Assembly (NCBI RefSeq): GCF_019127135.1
Contig: NZ_JAHOEA010000086.1
Coordinates: 1 to 8,164, forward strand
Direction: 5' to 3'
Source of the DNA: Segatella copri
GTDB lineage: Bacteria > Bacteroidota > Bacteroidia > Bacteroidales > Bacteroidaceae
Length of the DNA: 8,164 bases
The translations under genes and the position numbers were made by a program. The notes under the pieces were generated by a model. That model searched no databases, had not been told where the DNA came from, and was given only the letters and a program-made list of their open reading frames with translations. Shown piece after piece: positions 1 to 5,708 of the stretch (positions within the stretch are counted from its first letter, which is position 1; every line of letters begins with the position of its first letter).

Positions 1-177
1 GGGAGTGGGAATGAAAGTTAAGAACAAGCCTTGACACAGTTTAAATTACACCCCCGAGTACCTTATTTCCTCTTTTTCGTAAAACCACATTTCTGTTTAC
101 CTACTTTTGAAAATGTCTTATCCTCTCAGCCCAAAATTGTTTACCAGATATATTTTTGATAAAGATACATTTCTTTT

Positions 178-214
178 GGATGAATCTATTAAATATTGTT
201 TAATAGATTCATCC
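178..214. repeat. Perfect 16-bp inverted repeat with 5-nt loop
   Basis: Arms 178-193 (starting GGATGAATC) and 199-214 (ending GATTCATCC) are perfectly complementary around the loop TATTG. No T-tract follows on either strand, so it does not look like an intrinsic terminator. It sits inside the repeat array and is AT-rich except at its base. It could be a protein-binding dyad or an origin-type hairpin; the role is not known. Confidence 0.8.
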
Positions 215-245
215 CCAATGTCTTATATGCTTTTATGTATATTTT

Positions 246-287
246 AGGTAAACTGATTTTTTGTTTAGGTAAATAGTATTGTGGTTT
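246..287 (+). repeat. Degenerate tandem pair of the 21-bp repeat
   Basis: Two abutting 21-bp units. The first (246-266) keeps the AGGTAAAC start and a T-rich right end but lost the GTGG core. The second (267-287) keeps AGGTAAA and the full TGTGGTTT right flank with middle TAT. The exact 21-bp tandem register supports common descent with the main cluster. Confidence 0.75.
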
Positions 288-427
288 TATCCAAAAGATA
301 CTATTTCTTTCCTTGTTCTATCTGTTATAAGACTATGAAAATAATAGTTTGAATAAATCATGTAACTGTATGAATATCAGCATGTATCTTGCGAATTTAC
401 TAAACTGACTGTCATGTCCTTCGGTTC

Positions 428-450
428 TATCCTATGGTAGCTGTAGGATA
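428..450. repeat. Short inverted repeat inside the array
   Basis: TATCCTA (428-434) and TAGGATA (444-450) form a 7-bp perfect dyad with a 9-nt spacer, 10 bp before the minus-oriented repeat at 461-481. It may be an operator or a chance dyad. No gene or promoter touches it. Confidence 0.4.
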
Positions 451-460
451 CAACTTTCAA

Positions 461-529
461 AAACCACAAAACTGTTTACCTGTTTTTAAGATGATTTTTA
501 CTTGCTATAAACCACATTTCTGTTTACCT
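461..529 (-). repeat. Two minus-oriented 21-bp repeat units
   Basis: Minus-oriented units lie at 461-481 (middle TTT) and 509-529 (middle AAA), starts 48 bp apart. The unit at 509-529 faces the plus-oriented unit at 558-578 across 28 bp (530-557). The pair therefore forms a large inverted repeat able to make a long stem, broken only at the middle triplet, if single-stranded or extruded. Confidence 0.88.
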
Positions 530-557
530 AAGGAGAAGATTGTGTCTTTAGCAATGT

Positions 558-685
558 AGGTAAACAGTTTTGTGGTTTAGGTAAACAGAAATGTGGTTTT
601 TGGTACATAATAATGTGGTTTTAGGTAAACAGTTTTGTGGTTTATGAGTTGCTTTCTTTATTTTAGGTAAACAGTTTTGTGGTTT
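558..685 (+). repeat. Main direct-repeat cluster of the 21-bp array
   Basis: This is the densest part of the array. Units start at 558, 579, 601 (degenerate), 623 and 665, so starts are spaced 21, 22, 22 and 42 bp. The gap at 644-664 is exactly one unit long. All units lie on the same helical face in about two-turn steps, as expected for cooperative binding of one protein. The cluster ends about 180 bp from the 3' end of the gene at 865-1989, which is transcribed toward it. Confidence 0.88.
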
Positions 686-709
686 TTCTCCGATATATGA
701 ATAGACTCC

Positions 710-749
710 TAATTGTCTAATTGCCTAATTGTAGAATTGTCTAATTGCC
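710..749 (+). repeat. Five tandem 8-bp repeats (TAATTGNN)
   Basis: Consecutive units are TAATTGTC, TAATTGCC, TAATTGTA, GAATTGTC and TAATTGCC. The run lies between the last 21-bp repeat and the palindrome at 803-842. It is noncoding, so copy-number slippage would not shift a reading frame, but it could alter spacing between the array and its neighbour. Confidence 0.8.
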
Positions 750-802
750 GGAAAAACTATATAAGTAAGCTTCATTGCCCATGTTGAGTACTTACAATAA
801 CC

Positions 803-846
803 AACGAAGCCTGTTTCAATGCGCATTGAAACAGGCTTCGTTTTTT
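803..846 (+). terminator. Perfect 20-bp-arm palindrome with T-tract
   Basis: Arms 803-822 and 823-842 are perfectly complementary, centred on ATGCGCAT, and run directly into a T-tract (841-846) on the plus strand. Read as RNA this is a strong intrinsic terminator for plus-strand transcription. On the minus strand it lies about 22 nt past the stop of the gene at 865-1989 and is followed only by TTGG, so it may also end that gene, less efficiently. No plus-strand gene is visible upstream, which is odd. Confidence 0.8.
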
Positions 847-864
847 CTGTATCTGAGGTTGTTT

Positions 865-1989
865 TTATTCATTTTCCTTATATTTCTGCAAACGGTTGAC
901 TATCTTGTAGCCTCTTCCATATCTTTTGCCTTTGATACCAATCAGTCCACCATTATAGTAATTCAATACTTCTTCTTTATGTAGTCTTGATAGGGTGGTA
1001 TTGAAGCAGTTTCTCTTAAGAGTAGGATAGAGTTGTATAGTCTTCTCCAGGAGATTCTCTTTTGTTTGTGGGAGAGATTCCTCTGTTAAAACCTTTATCA
1101 TCGTCGATGCCAGAGAAGGCTTCGCATCATTTCTCAAGCTAGTCTTCTCTTTCTTCTCCTTCTTTACTTTCTTCTCCTTCTTATGGTTGTCGACAGTTGG
1201 AGTAGCAGTCTTTATCTCTTCCTTCTTTGCCTGTTTGGCAAAGGATTCCGTATTGATGTTGAGTTTCAGTCCCAGAATATCCGAAATGATGTTCTTAAGG
1301 ACATAAATGAACAGCTCGCTGTCTTCGCTCTTGAGTGAGGTTTCCTGTTTCCAGTAGCGACTCTTGAAAGCAAGTTGAGTCAACTCTTCAATTTCCTGTT
1401 CAGAAATATCTTCTTTGTTCGTGAGACGTGCATTGGCTACATTGAGGAATGAAGTAAAGGAGAAAGTGGAGAATTGGCTTGGGATGACGTATGTGAAAAC
1501 ATGACTGTTTTCTCCCTTTGCTGAAGGGTGTCTGAGATTAATCATACTCATCCCCTTTACCAGTGCTATCAGGAAAGCCATGCTGGCGTATGAGAGGCTT
1601 GTATTTTCAACCTCACAGATTCCTTTATAGTCGAGGTTCTTGTCCGAGATAAAGTTCATGGTGAAAATACCATAGTTGGTCCATTCTGTAGAATAGAGCA
1701 ACTGCTGGAGTGTTGGGTCTTCTGGTACTCCTAAACCTCGGTTAACGCTGTCTATATAGCGACGCATGGTTTCCAAATCATCCCATTGGAGAAGTGAATT
1801 ATCTCCCGACTCATTGTTTCTGATGCAGCCGATGATTCCCAGTCTGATAACGTCAGGGGAAGTTGAAGTTCGCAGATGATTAGCGAGCTTGGCAAATAAA
1901 TTAGGCATCCAGTCGAAATCATCAACTGGCGAATCTATATAGTCTTCCTGATAGTAGTTGTTATCAGTAAAATCTAAATCTTGATACAT
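865..1989 (-). CDS. Uncharacterised protein with lysine-rich linker and C-terminal winged-helix-like region
   Basis: 374 aa; I do not recognise the family. Residues 1-28 are acidic and Tyr-rich. Residues about 29-245 are a mixed alpha/beta region with hydrophobic stretches but no signal peptide or clear membrane segment. Residues about 252-283 are a Lys/Glu-rich linker (KKEKKVKKEKKEK). Residues about 291-366 look like a small helix-turn-helix/winged-helix domain (helical segments, SRLHKEEVL, then a Gly-rich hairpin) with a basic end. I chose the ATG at 1989 because a TTG-initiated extension to 2031 would begin inside the -7 box (2029-2036). The gene stands alone, reads toward the 21-bp array, and has a half-repeat upstream of its promoter. 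I infer it binds those repeats, as a replication initiator, partition protein or autorepressor. No Rep motif is visible, so the exact role is open. Confidence 0.85.
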   Translation of the reverse strand: MYQDLDFTDNNYYQEDYIDSPVDDFDWMPNLFAKLANHLRTSTSPDVIRLGIIGCIRNNESGDNSLLQWDDLETMRRYIDSVNRGLGVPEDPTLQQLLYSTEWTNYGIFTMNFISDKNLDYKGICEVENTSLSYASMAFLIALVKGMSMINLRHPSAKGENSHVFTYVIPSQFSTFSFTSFLNVANARLTNKEDISEQEIEELTQLAFKSRYWKQETSLKSEDSELFIYVLKNIISDILGLKLNINTESFAKQAKKEEIKTATPTVDNHKKEKKVKKEKKEKTSLRNDAKPSLASTMIKVLTEESLPQTKENLLEKTIQLYPTLKRNCFNTTLSRLHKEEVLNYYNGGLIGIKGKRYGRGYKIVNRLQKYKENE

Positions 1990-2028
1990 GCTATATTCTG
2001 TGAAAATTTTGAATTCAAATCTTTTATG

Positions 2029-2060
2029 CAAAGGTAAGAAAAAATGTTCTATTCTCCAAA
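2029..2060 (-). promoter_or_regulatory. Bacteroidota promoter of the 374-aa gene
   Basis: On the minus strand TTTG (2060-2057) is followed after 20 nt by TACCTTTG (2036-2029). This fits the Bacteroidota -33 TTTG / -7 TAnnTTTG consensus. Transcription should start near 2022, giving a leader of about 33 nt to the ATG at 1989, which excludes the upstream TTG start. Confidence 0.75.
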
Positions 2061-2092
2061 TTTTTGGCTAACTATTTGAACATCAGAGTATA

Positions 2093-2125
2093 TTTTGTGG
2101 TTTTGTTTGCCTGAAAATCACAAAA
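2093..2125. promoter_or_regulatory. Candidate operator related to the 21-bp repeat
   Basis: TTTTGTGGTTT at 2093-2103 is identical to the right 11 bases of the TTT-type repeat. TTTTGTG (2093-2099) and CACAAAA (2119-2125) also form an inverted repeat with 19 nt between. The site is 33 bp upstream of the -33 box of the 374-aa gene and about 75 bp upstream of the dehydrogenase promoter. It could be where the 374-aa protein regulates itself. Function inferred. Confidence 0.45.
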
Positions 2126-2200
2126 ATGGTCATACTTGTAAGAAAATACCCCTTTTTTTTAGTTGACAGGTCAAAAGGTGAGAAAGATTCTGTATTTTTT

Positions 2201-2232
2201 CTTGTATGATTGAAATGTTTTTTGTAACTTCG
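2201..2232 (+). promoter_or_regulatory. Probable promoter of the alcohol dehydrogenase gene
   Basis: CTTG (2201-2204) lies 20 nt before TAACTTCG (2225-2232), close to the TTTG / TAnnTTTG pattern with one mismatch in each box. The predicted start near 2238 leaves a leader of about 38 nt before the GTG at 2277. Confidence 0.5.
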
Positions 2233-2276
2233 CAGCATGATAAAATATGAATAATAATACTTATATATAATTTAAG

Positions 2277-3314
2277 GTGAAAGCATTTACATATATCCAG
2301 CAAGGAAAGTTTGGCTTCACAGAAAAAGAGAAGCCTACGATAATAGATGAGCATGATGCCATCGTAAGAGTTACGCTGAGCAGTATCTGTACCAGCGATC
2401 TTCACATCAAGCATGGTTCTGTGCCTCGAGCTGTACCGGGGATTACTGTTGGCCATGAGATGGTAGGAATTGTAGAGAAAGTAGGGGAGAAGGTTACCCA
2501 CGTGAAACCGGGAGACAGAGTAACCGTGAATGTGGAGACTTTCTGCGGAGAATGTTTTTACTGCAAGCATGGATACGTGAACAACTGTATTTCTCCACAT
2601 GGCGGATGGGCACTGGGATGCAGAATCGATGGCGGACAGACGGAATATGTGAGGGTTCCGTATGCTACTACAGGTTTGAACAAGATACCTGATTCTGTAA
2701 GCGATGAGCAGGCTCTCTTCGTTGGCGATATCCTTGTTACAGGATTCTGGGCTACGAGAATATCTGAAATCACAGAAGAGGATACGGTGCTGATTATCGG
2801 TGCCGGTCCTACGGGTGTCTGCTGTTTGCTTTGCACCCTGCTCAAGAATCCAAGTAACATTATCGTCTGTGAGAAATCACAGGCAAGAAGAGAGTTCATT
2901 CAGAAGCATTACCCACAGGTGATGGTTGTTGAACCTGAGGATTGTGAGGCATTTGTCAGACAGCATAGTCAGCATGGTGGAGCCGATGTAGTGATGGAGG
3001 TAGCTGGTGGTTCGGATACCTTCCAGCTTGCCTGGAGATGTGCCCGTCCTAATGCCATTGTCACCATCGTCGCCATGTATGACAAGCCACAAATACTTCC
3101 GCTTCCTGATATGTATGGCAAGAACCTCATCTTCAAGACGGGAGGTGTGGATGGATGCGACTGTGAGGAAATCCTTGATTTGATAGCCCATGGAAAGATA
3201 GATACCACTCCTCTGATTACCCATCGTTTCCCGCTTTCAAGAATTGAAGAGGCATACGATGTCTTTGAGAACCGCAAGGATGGAGTCATCAAGGTTGCGA
3301 TATTTCCGGGATAA
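2277..3314 (+). CDS. Zinc-dependent medium-chain alcohol dehydrogenase
   Basis: 345-aa cytoplasmic oxidoreductase of the zinc MDR family, interconverting an alcohol and its aldehyde or ketone. Catalytic zinc ligands are visible: Cys38 (ICTSD), His60 and Glu61 (GHE), and Asp151 (GDILVTG), the arrangement of secondary alcohol dehydrogenases such as the Thermoanaerobacter enzyme. A structural zinc site is present as Cys90, Cys93, Cys96 and Cys104. The Rossmann motif GAGPTG spans 175-180, and an acidic residue (Glu199) at the end of the second strand suggests NAD(H) rather than NADP(H). The start is GTG; the encoded N-terminus (MKAFTY) is typical and full length. The gene is monocistronic, with a promoter at 2201-2232 and a terminator just after its stop. 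The substrate cannot be read from sequence; a polyol dehydrogenase is possible. Confidence 0.93.
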   Translation: MKAFTYIQQGKFGFTEKEKPTIIDEHDAIVRVTLSSICTSDLHIKHGSVPRAVPGITVGHEMVGIVEKVGEKVTHVKPGDRVTVNVETFCGECFYCKHGYVNNCISPHGGWALGCRIDGGQTEYVRVPYATTGLNKIPDSVSDEQALFVGDILVTGFWATRISEITEEDTVLIIGAGPTGVCCLLCTLLKNPSNIIVCEKSQARREFIQKHYPQVMVVEPEDCEAFVRQHSQHGGADVVMEVAGGSDTFQLAWRCARPNAIVTIVAMYDKPQILPLPDMYGKNLIFKTGGVDGCDCEEILDLIAHGKIDTTPLITHRFPLSRIEEAYDVFENRKDGVIKVAIFPG

Positions 3315-3319
3315 ACAAG

Positions 3320-3359
3320 AAGAGGGTGAATCATTAACTTATGACACACCCTCTTTCCT
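3320..3359. terminator. Shared terminator between convergent genes
   Basis: AAGAGGGTG (3320-3328) pairs with CACCCTCTT (3347-3355). The 18-nt loop can form its own small stem (TCAT 3331-3334 with ATGA 3341-3344). It lies between the dehydrogenase stop (3312-3314) and the end of the convergent transporter gene (3373). T-rich sequence flanks both sides, so it probably serves both. Confidence 0.75.
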
Positions 3360-3372
3360 GTTAAAATAAATA

Positions 3373-4428
3373 TTAAACTTTACTGTCAGGAATGGCAGAT
3401 ACAACACCTTGGTGCATCATACGCGATTTTTCCTTAGCCAAGGCTTGCATGTCTACAGCCACATCGTCTTCATCCACGATTTCTACGCCAGTCATCGTTT
3501 CTATTACGTCTTCCATGGAAACCACTCCTCTCAGACATCCGTATTCATCCACGATGATAGAGATGTGTTCTCGTTTTTCCAACATCTTTTCCCATATCTG
3601 GTATAGAGATTCATCCTCGTTGAAGGAAAGAATCGGACGCATAAGCTCGGATAATCTGGTTTGGAACTCATCGTCTGAAATCGATTTGAGAATCATATCT
3701 TTCAATACGTATCCCACAATGATATCCTTGTTGTTGTCATAAACGGGAATGCGTGAGAAATTCCATTCTTTCTGTTCGTAAAACTCCTTGGTAGTCAGAT
3801 TCATGTTGGCTGATTCTACTACGATGGATGGAGTCATGATCTCCTTGGCCTTTACTCCGGCAAGGCGAATGCAGCTTTTGATGATTTTGCTTTCCGATTC
3901 ACGGAAGATGCCTTCTGTAGTACCTACGTCTACCATAGCCGATACCTCTTCGCGACTCATGGAAGCCTGGTGATTCTTCGGAGTAAATACCTTAGTGATA
4001 AGTTCCGAAAGCAGCACCAAAGGATAGGTGATGAAGATGAGCACACGGATGATCTTGGTAGATGTCATGGCAAGAGAGCGCCAATATGAAGCTCCGATGG
4101 TTTTCGGGATGATTTCTGAAAGTACCAGAATCAGAAGGGTGAGAATGGCGGAAATAATACCGAAGTATTCTTCGCCAAAGAGTTTCATCGACTCGGCTCC
4201 GACACCGGCAGAACCGATGGTGTGGGCGATGGTGTTGAGCGAAAGAATAGCACCCACCGGGCGGTCTACATTATTCTTATACTGTTTCATCAGTGAGGCA
4301 GTCTTGTTGCCTTGATTCTCCTTCATCGAGATAAACGACATCGGGGTAGAAAGTAGTACCGCCTCAAGAACGGAGCATAAAAAGGATAGTGACAGAGCAC
4401 CTAAAAAATATAAAATGATTAAACCCAT
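3373..4428 (-). CDS. CNNM/CorC-type transporter with paired CBS domains
   Basis: 351-aa inner-membrane protein of the CNNM (DUF21)/HlyC-CorC family, implicated in Mg2+ and Co2+ export or resistance. The N-terminal membrane domain (about 1-150) has hydrophobic segments near 1-24, 56-75, 86-106 and 126-145, and the family motif SEIIPKTIGA at 104-113. A linker with MSREEVSAMVDVG follows. The CBS pair spans about 194-318 (EIMTPS at 196; DEYGCLRGVVSMEDVIE at 294-310), where adenine nucleotides bind in relatives. The C-terminal CorC_HlyC domain of longer homologues is absent; the protein ends about 30 residues after the CBS pair, so this is the short form, not evidently truncated. It starts at ATG 4428, has a leader of about 150 nt, and converges on the dehydrogenase gene. 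The transported ion is inferred from family. Confidence 0.93.
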   Translation of the reverse strand: MGLIILYFLGALSLSFLCSVLEAVLLSTPMSFISMKENQGNKTASLMKQYKNNVDRPVGAILSLNTIAHTIGSAGVGAESMKLFGEEYFGIISAILTLLILVLSEIIPKTIGASYWRSLAMTSTKIIRVLIFITYPLVLLSELITKVFTPKNHQASMSREEVSAMVDVGTTEGIFRESESKIIKSCIRLAGVKAKEIMTPSIVVESANMNLTTKEFYEQKEWNFSRIPVYDNNKDIIVGYVLKDMILKSISDDEFQTRLSELMRPILSFNEDESLYQIWEKMLEKREHISIIVDEYGCLRGVVSMEDVIETMTGVEIVDEDDVAVDMQALAKEKSRMMHQGVVSAIPDSKV

Positions 4429-4499
4429 GTAATTTTTAATTCGTTAATAATATGTTATCTCAAGCAAGATAGATATTACTTCCGAAGACTACAATTGAG

Positions 4500-4522
4500 G
4501 ATGTAATGGGGAACATTACATC
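4500..4522 (-). promoter_or_regulatory. Hairpin in the leader of the CNNM transporter gene
   Basis: GATGTAATG (4500-4508) and CATTACATC (4514-4522) are perfect 9-bp arms around a 5-nt loop. The hairpin lies between the predicted transcript start (about 4577) and the ATG at 4428, roughly 70 nt before the start codon. No U-tract follows it in the transcript. It could be a regulatory RNA stem or an operator dyad. Confidence 0.5.
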
Positions 4523-4582
4523 TATGTTTATCCAATATAAGTGCATTTATAAATACCATTACTATATGTTTCATATTTTCTG

Positions 4583-4590
4583 CAAAGATA
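4583..4590 (-). promoter_or_regulatory. -7 promoter box for the CNNM transporter gene
   Basis: The minus strand reads TATCTTTG, a perfect TAnnTTTG box followed by C, the commonest Bacteroidota form. No clear TTTG is found about 20 nt upstream. Transcription would start near 4577 and produce a leader of about 150 nt, long for this phylum. Confidence 0.6.
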
Positions 4591-4707
4591 CAGATAAAAA
4601 TATGAATTTAATATGTTTTTGCTGAAAATTAAATTGTTTTAATATGATTTTGGTAAATCTGTGTAGGAGTATAAAAAAATCTAATTTTAACAATAATATG
4701 ATGTATA

Positions 4708-4742
4708 ATTCATCAAGTATTTATGAATATTAGGTATTTTTG
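4708..4742 (+). promoter_or_regulatory. Promoter region of the ureohydrolase-like gene
   Basis: TATTTTTG at 4735-4742 is a perfect TAnnTTTG -7 box followed by C. No TTTG -33 is present at the right distance; instead an inverted repeat ATTCAT (4708-4713) / ATGAAT (4723-4728) covers that position, which could mean activator or repressor control. The predicted start near 4748 supports the ATG at 4771 over the in-frame ATG at 4723, which lies upstream of the promoter. Confidence 0.5.
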
Positions 4743-4770
4743 CAATCAGCATTTAGAAAACAGAGTAAAT

Positions 4771-5556
4771 ATGGAAAAGAAAATACCCATCATTCTCCTT
4801 AACTTTACCGGCGTATACGACTTGGAGGCATTTGCCTCAAACAGGAATATTGTCCATGTAGATTGCCGGGACATGAAAGGGGTAGACTGTTATTGTGACG
4901 AAGAGGGTAGGAAGGAACTGCACCGCCGATTGGCTCCTTTTCCTGCCGAGGCTGTTCATTTCATCGATTCTGGAGATTTCCACTATCTTACCGAATATTG
5001 GGTATCCAGGCTCCATGAACCTTTTTCCCTGATCGTTTTCGACCATCATCCGGATATGCAGCAACCGGAATGGGAGGGTGTTGTGTCGTGTGGCGGTTGG
5101 GTGAGAGATGTATTGGAGAAGAACCCGTTTGTCAAACACATTATCATTGTAGGAGCATCGGATGAGTTGATTGCTCAGGTGCCTGATCACTTAAGAGAAA
5201 AGGTGTTGTTCTACAGTCAGGCTGAGATTGATCATCACCAGGCTTGGCCGTCGAAGGCTGGCAAACTCATACATGAGCCGGTTTACATATCCATCGACAA
5301 GGATGTATTGAGAAAGCAGGATGCCATCACCGACTGGAGCAATGGTGACATGACGCTTCTCCAGCTCCAAGCCGTGCTTCGCATCATCTATGACCATGAA
5401 AAAGTGATAGGGGTAGATATTACTGGCGAATGTTCCGCAACGCTTGACTATTTCTCTGAAGTGAAAGATGCTGCAGTCAATAATCTGGCTAATGAGGAAC
5501 TGCTCAGGATGATTCTGAAAGAGAATAATCTCTCTATTTATCATAATCACCCTTAG
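4771..5556 (+). CDS. Arginase/ureohydrolase-superfamily protein, substrate unknown
   Basis: 261-aa probable cytoplasmic protein with the metal-centre motifs of the arginase/agmatinase/deacetylase fold. GDFHY (68-72) matches the family GGDHS position. FDHHPD (90-95) matches DAHxD, with Asp91, His93 and Asp95 as likely ligands. SIDKDVL (174-180) matches SxDxD, with Asp176 and Asp178. Asp216 and Glu220 (GVDITGE) occupy the position of the late conserved acid. A two-metal (Mn2+ type) hydrolase is therefore likely. At 261 aa it is shorter than typical arginases (about 300), and the substrate loops are unfamiliar, so I do not call arginase, agmatinase or formimidoylglutamase. The ATG at 4771 is chosen because the -7 box lies at 4735-4742; an in-frame ATG at 4723 would add 16 residues. 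The gene is monocistronic; no terminator is obvious after it. Confidence 0.85.
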   Translation: MEKKIPIILLNFTGVYDLEAFASNRNIVHVDCRDMKGVDCYCDEEGRKELHRRLAPFPAEAVHFIDSGDFHYLTEYWVSRLHEPFSLIVFDHHPDMQQPEWEGVVSCGGWVRDVLEKNPFVKHIIIVGASDELIAQVPDHLREKVLFYSQAEIDHHQAWPSKAGKLIHEPVYISIDKDVLRKQDAITDWSNGDMTLLQLQAVLRIIYDHEKVIGVDITGECSATLDYFSEVKDAAVNNLANEELLRMILKENNLSIYHNHP

Positions 5557-5602
5557 AACACGGATAGGAGAGCAGAGAATAAACGGATGAAAATGGATAA
5601 AT

Positions 5603-5641
5603 TTGGCAGCAAAGTTTAAATTAATTATCCTTTGATGCCAA
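5603..5641. promoter_or_regulatory. Candidate upstream activator dyad for the sigma-54 promoter
   Basis: TTGGCA (5603-5608) and TGCCAA (5636-5641) form an inverted repeat separated by 27 nt, ending about 41 bp before the -24 element at 5683. Sigma-54 promoters need an upstream-bound enhancer-binding protein, so this is a reasonable candidate site. The arms are short and it may be chance. Confidence 0.3.
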
Positions 5642-5682
5642 TCCTGTCAAAAATGGATTACTCTAGATATACAAACCGAGAC

Positions 5683-5698
5683 TGGCACATAACTTGCT
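5683..5698 (+). promoter_or_regulatory. Sigma-54 (RpoN) promoter of hsp20
   Basis: TGGCAC (5683-5688), five bases, then TTGCT (5694-5698). This matches the -24/-12 consensus TGGCACG-N4-TTGCW at every fixed position except the G after TGGCAC, with the obligatory 12-bp GG-to-GC register. Transcription should start near 5709. No TAnnTTTG box competes nearby. It lies between the end of the ureohydrolase-like gene and hsp20 and points at hsp20. Confidence 0.75.
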
Positions 5699-5708
5699 TC
5701 TACCCAGG

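Larger units (their letters stand above)
82..685. repeat. Array of 21-bp iteron-like repeats, both orientations
   Basis: The unit is exactly 21 bp: left flank AGGTAAACAG, a variable middle triplet, right flank TGTGGTTT. Plus-strand units with TTT in the middle lie at 558-578, 623-643 and 665-685; one with AAA at 579-599. Minus-strand units lie at 82-102 (AAA), 461-481 (TTT) and 509-529 (AAA). Degenerate plus units are at 246-266, 267-287 and 601-621, and a degenerate minus unit at 126-146. The spacers are not uniform, so this is not a CRISPR array. Length, AT-richness, tandem phasing and adjacency to a putative DNA-binding protein (865-1989) resemble plasmid-type iterons or clustered operators. 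The repeats are seen directly; the function is inferred. Confidence 0.9.

Noticed and set aside
1..34. Tail of a plus-strand gene at the left edge
   Set aside because: All three frames stop by position 34, and too few codons remain to support any coding call.
287..295. DnaA box in the repeat array
   Set aside because: TTATCCAAA is one base off TTATCCACA and I saw only this single near match; too weak to call a DnaA-dependent origin.
82..685. CRISPR array
   Set aside because: Units are 21 bp, occur on both strands, and are either abutting or separated by unequal gaps, with no unique spacers of constant length and no cas genes.
775..984. Plus-strand 69-aa ORF
   Set aside because: It runs through the perfect palindrome and overlaps the 3' end of the opposite-strand gene; the hydrophobic stretch is a by-product of T-rich DNA.
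1990..2031. TTG-initiated N-terminal extension of the 374-aa protein
   Set aside because: The TTG lies inside the -7 promoter box and upstream of the predicted transcript start; the ATG at 1989 fits better.
2130..2600. Minus-strand 156-aa ORF over the dehydrogenase start
   Set aside because: It overlaps the well-supported dehydrogenase gene and its promoter, with no domain or start signal; a shadow frame.
4723..4770. ATG at 4723 as start of the ureohydrolase-like gene
   Set aside because: It lies upstream of the predicted -7 box at 4735-4742, and the 16 added residues have no family resemblance.
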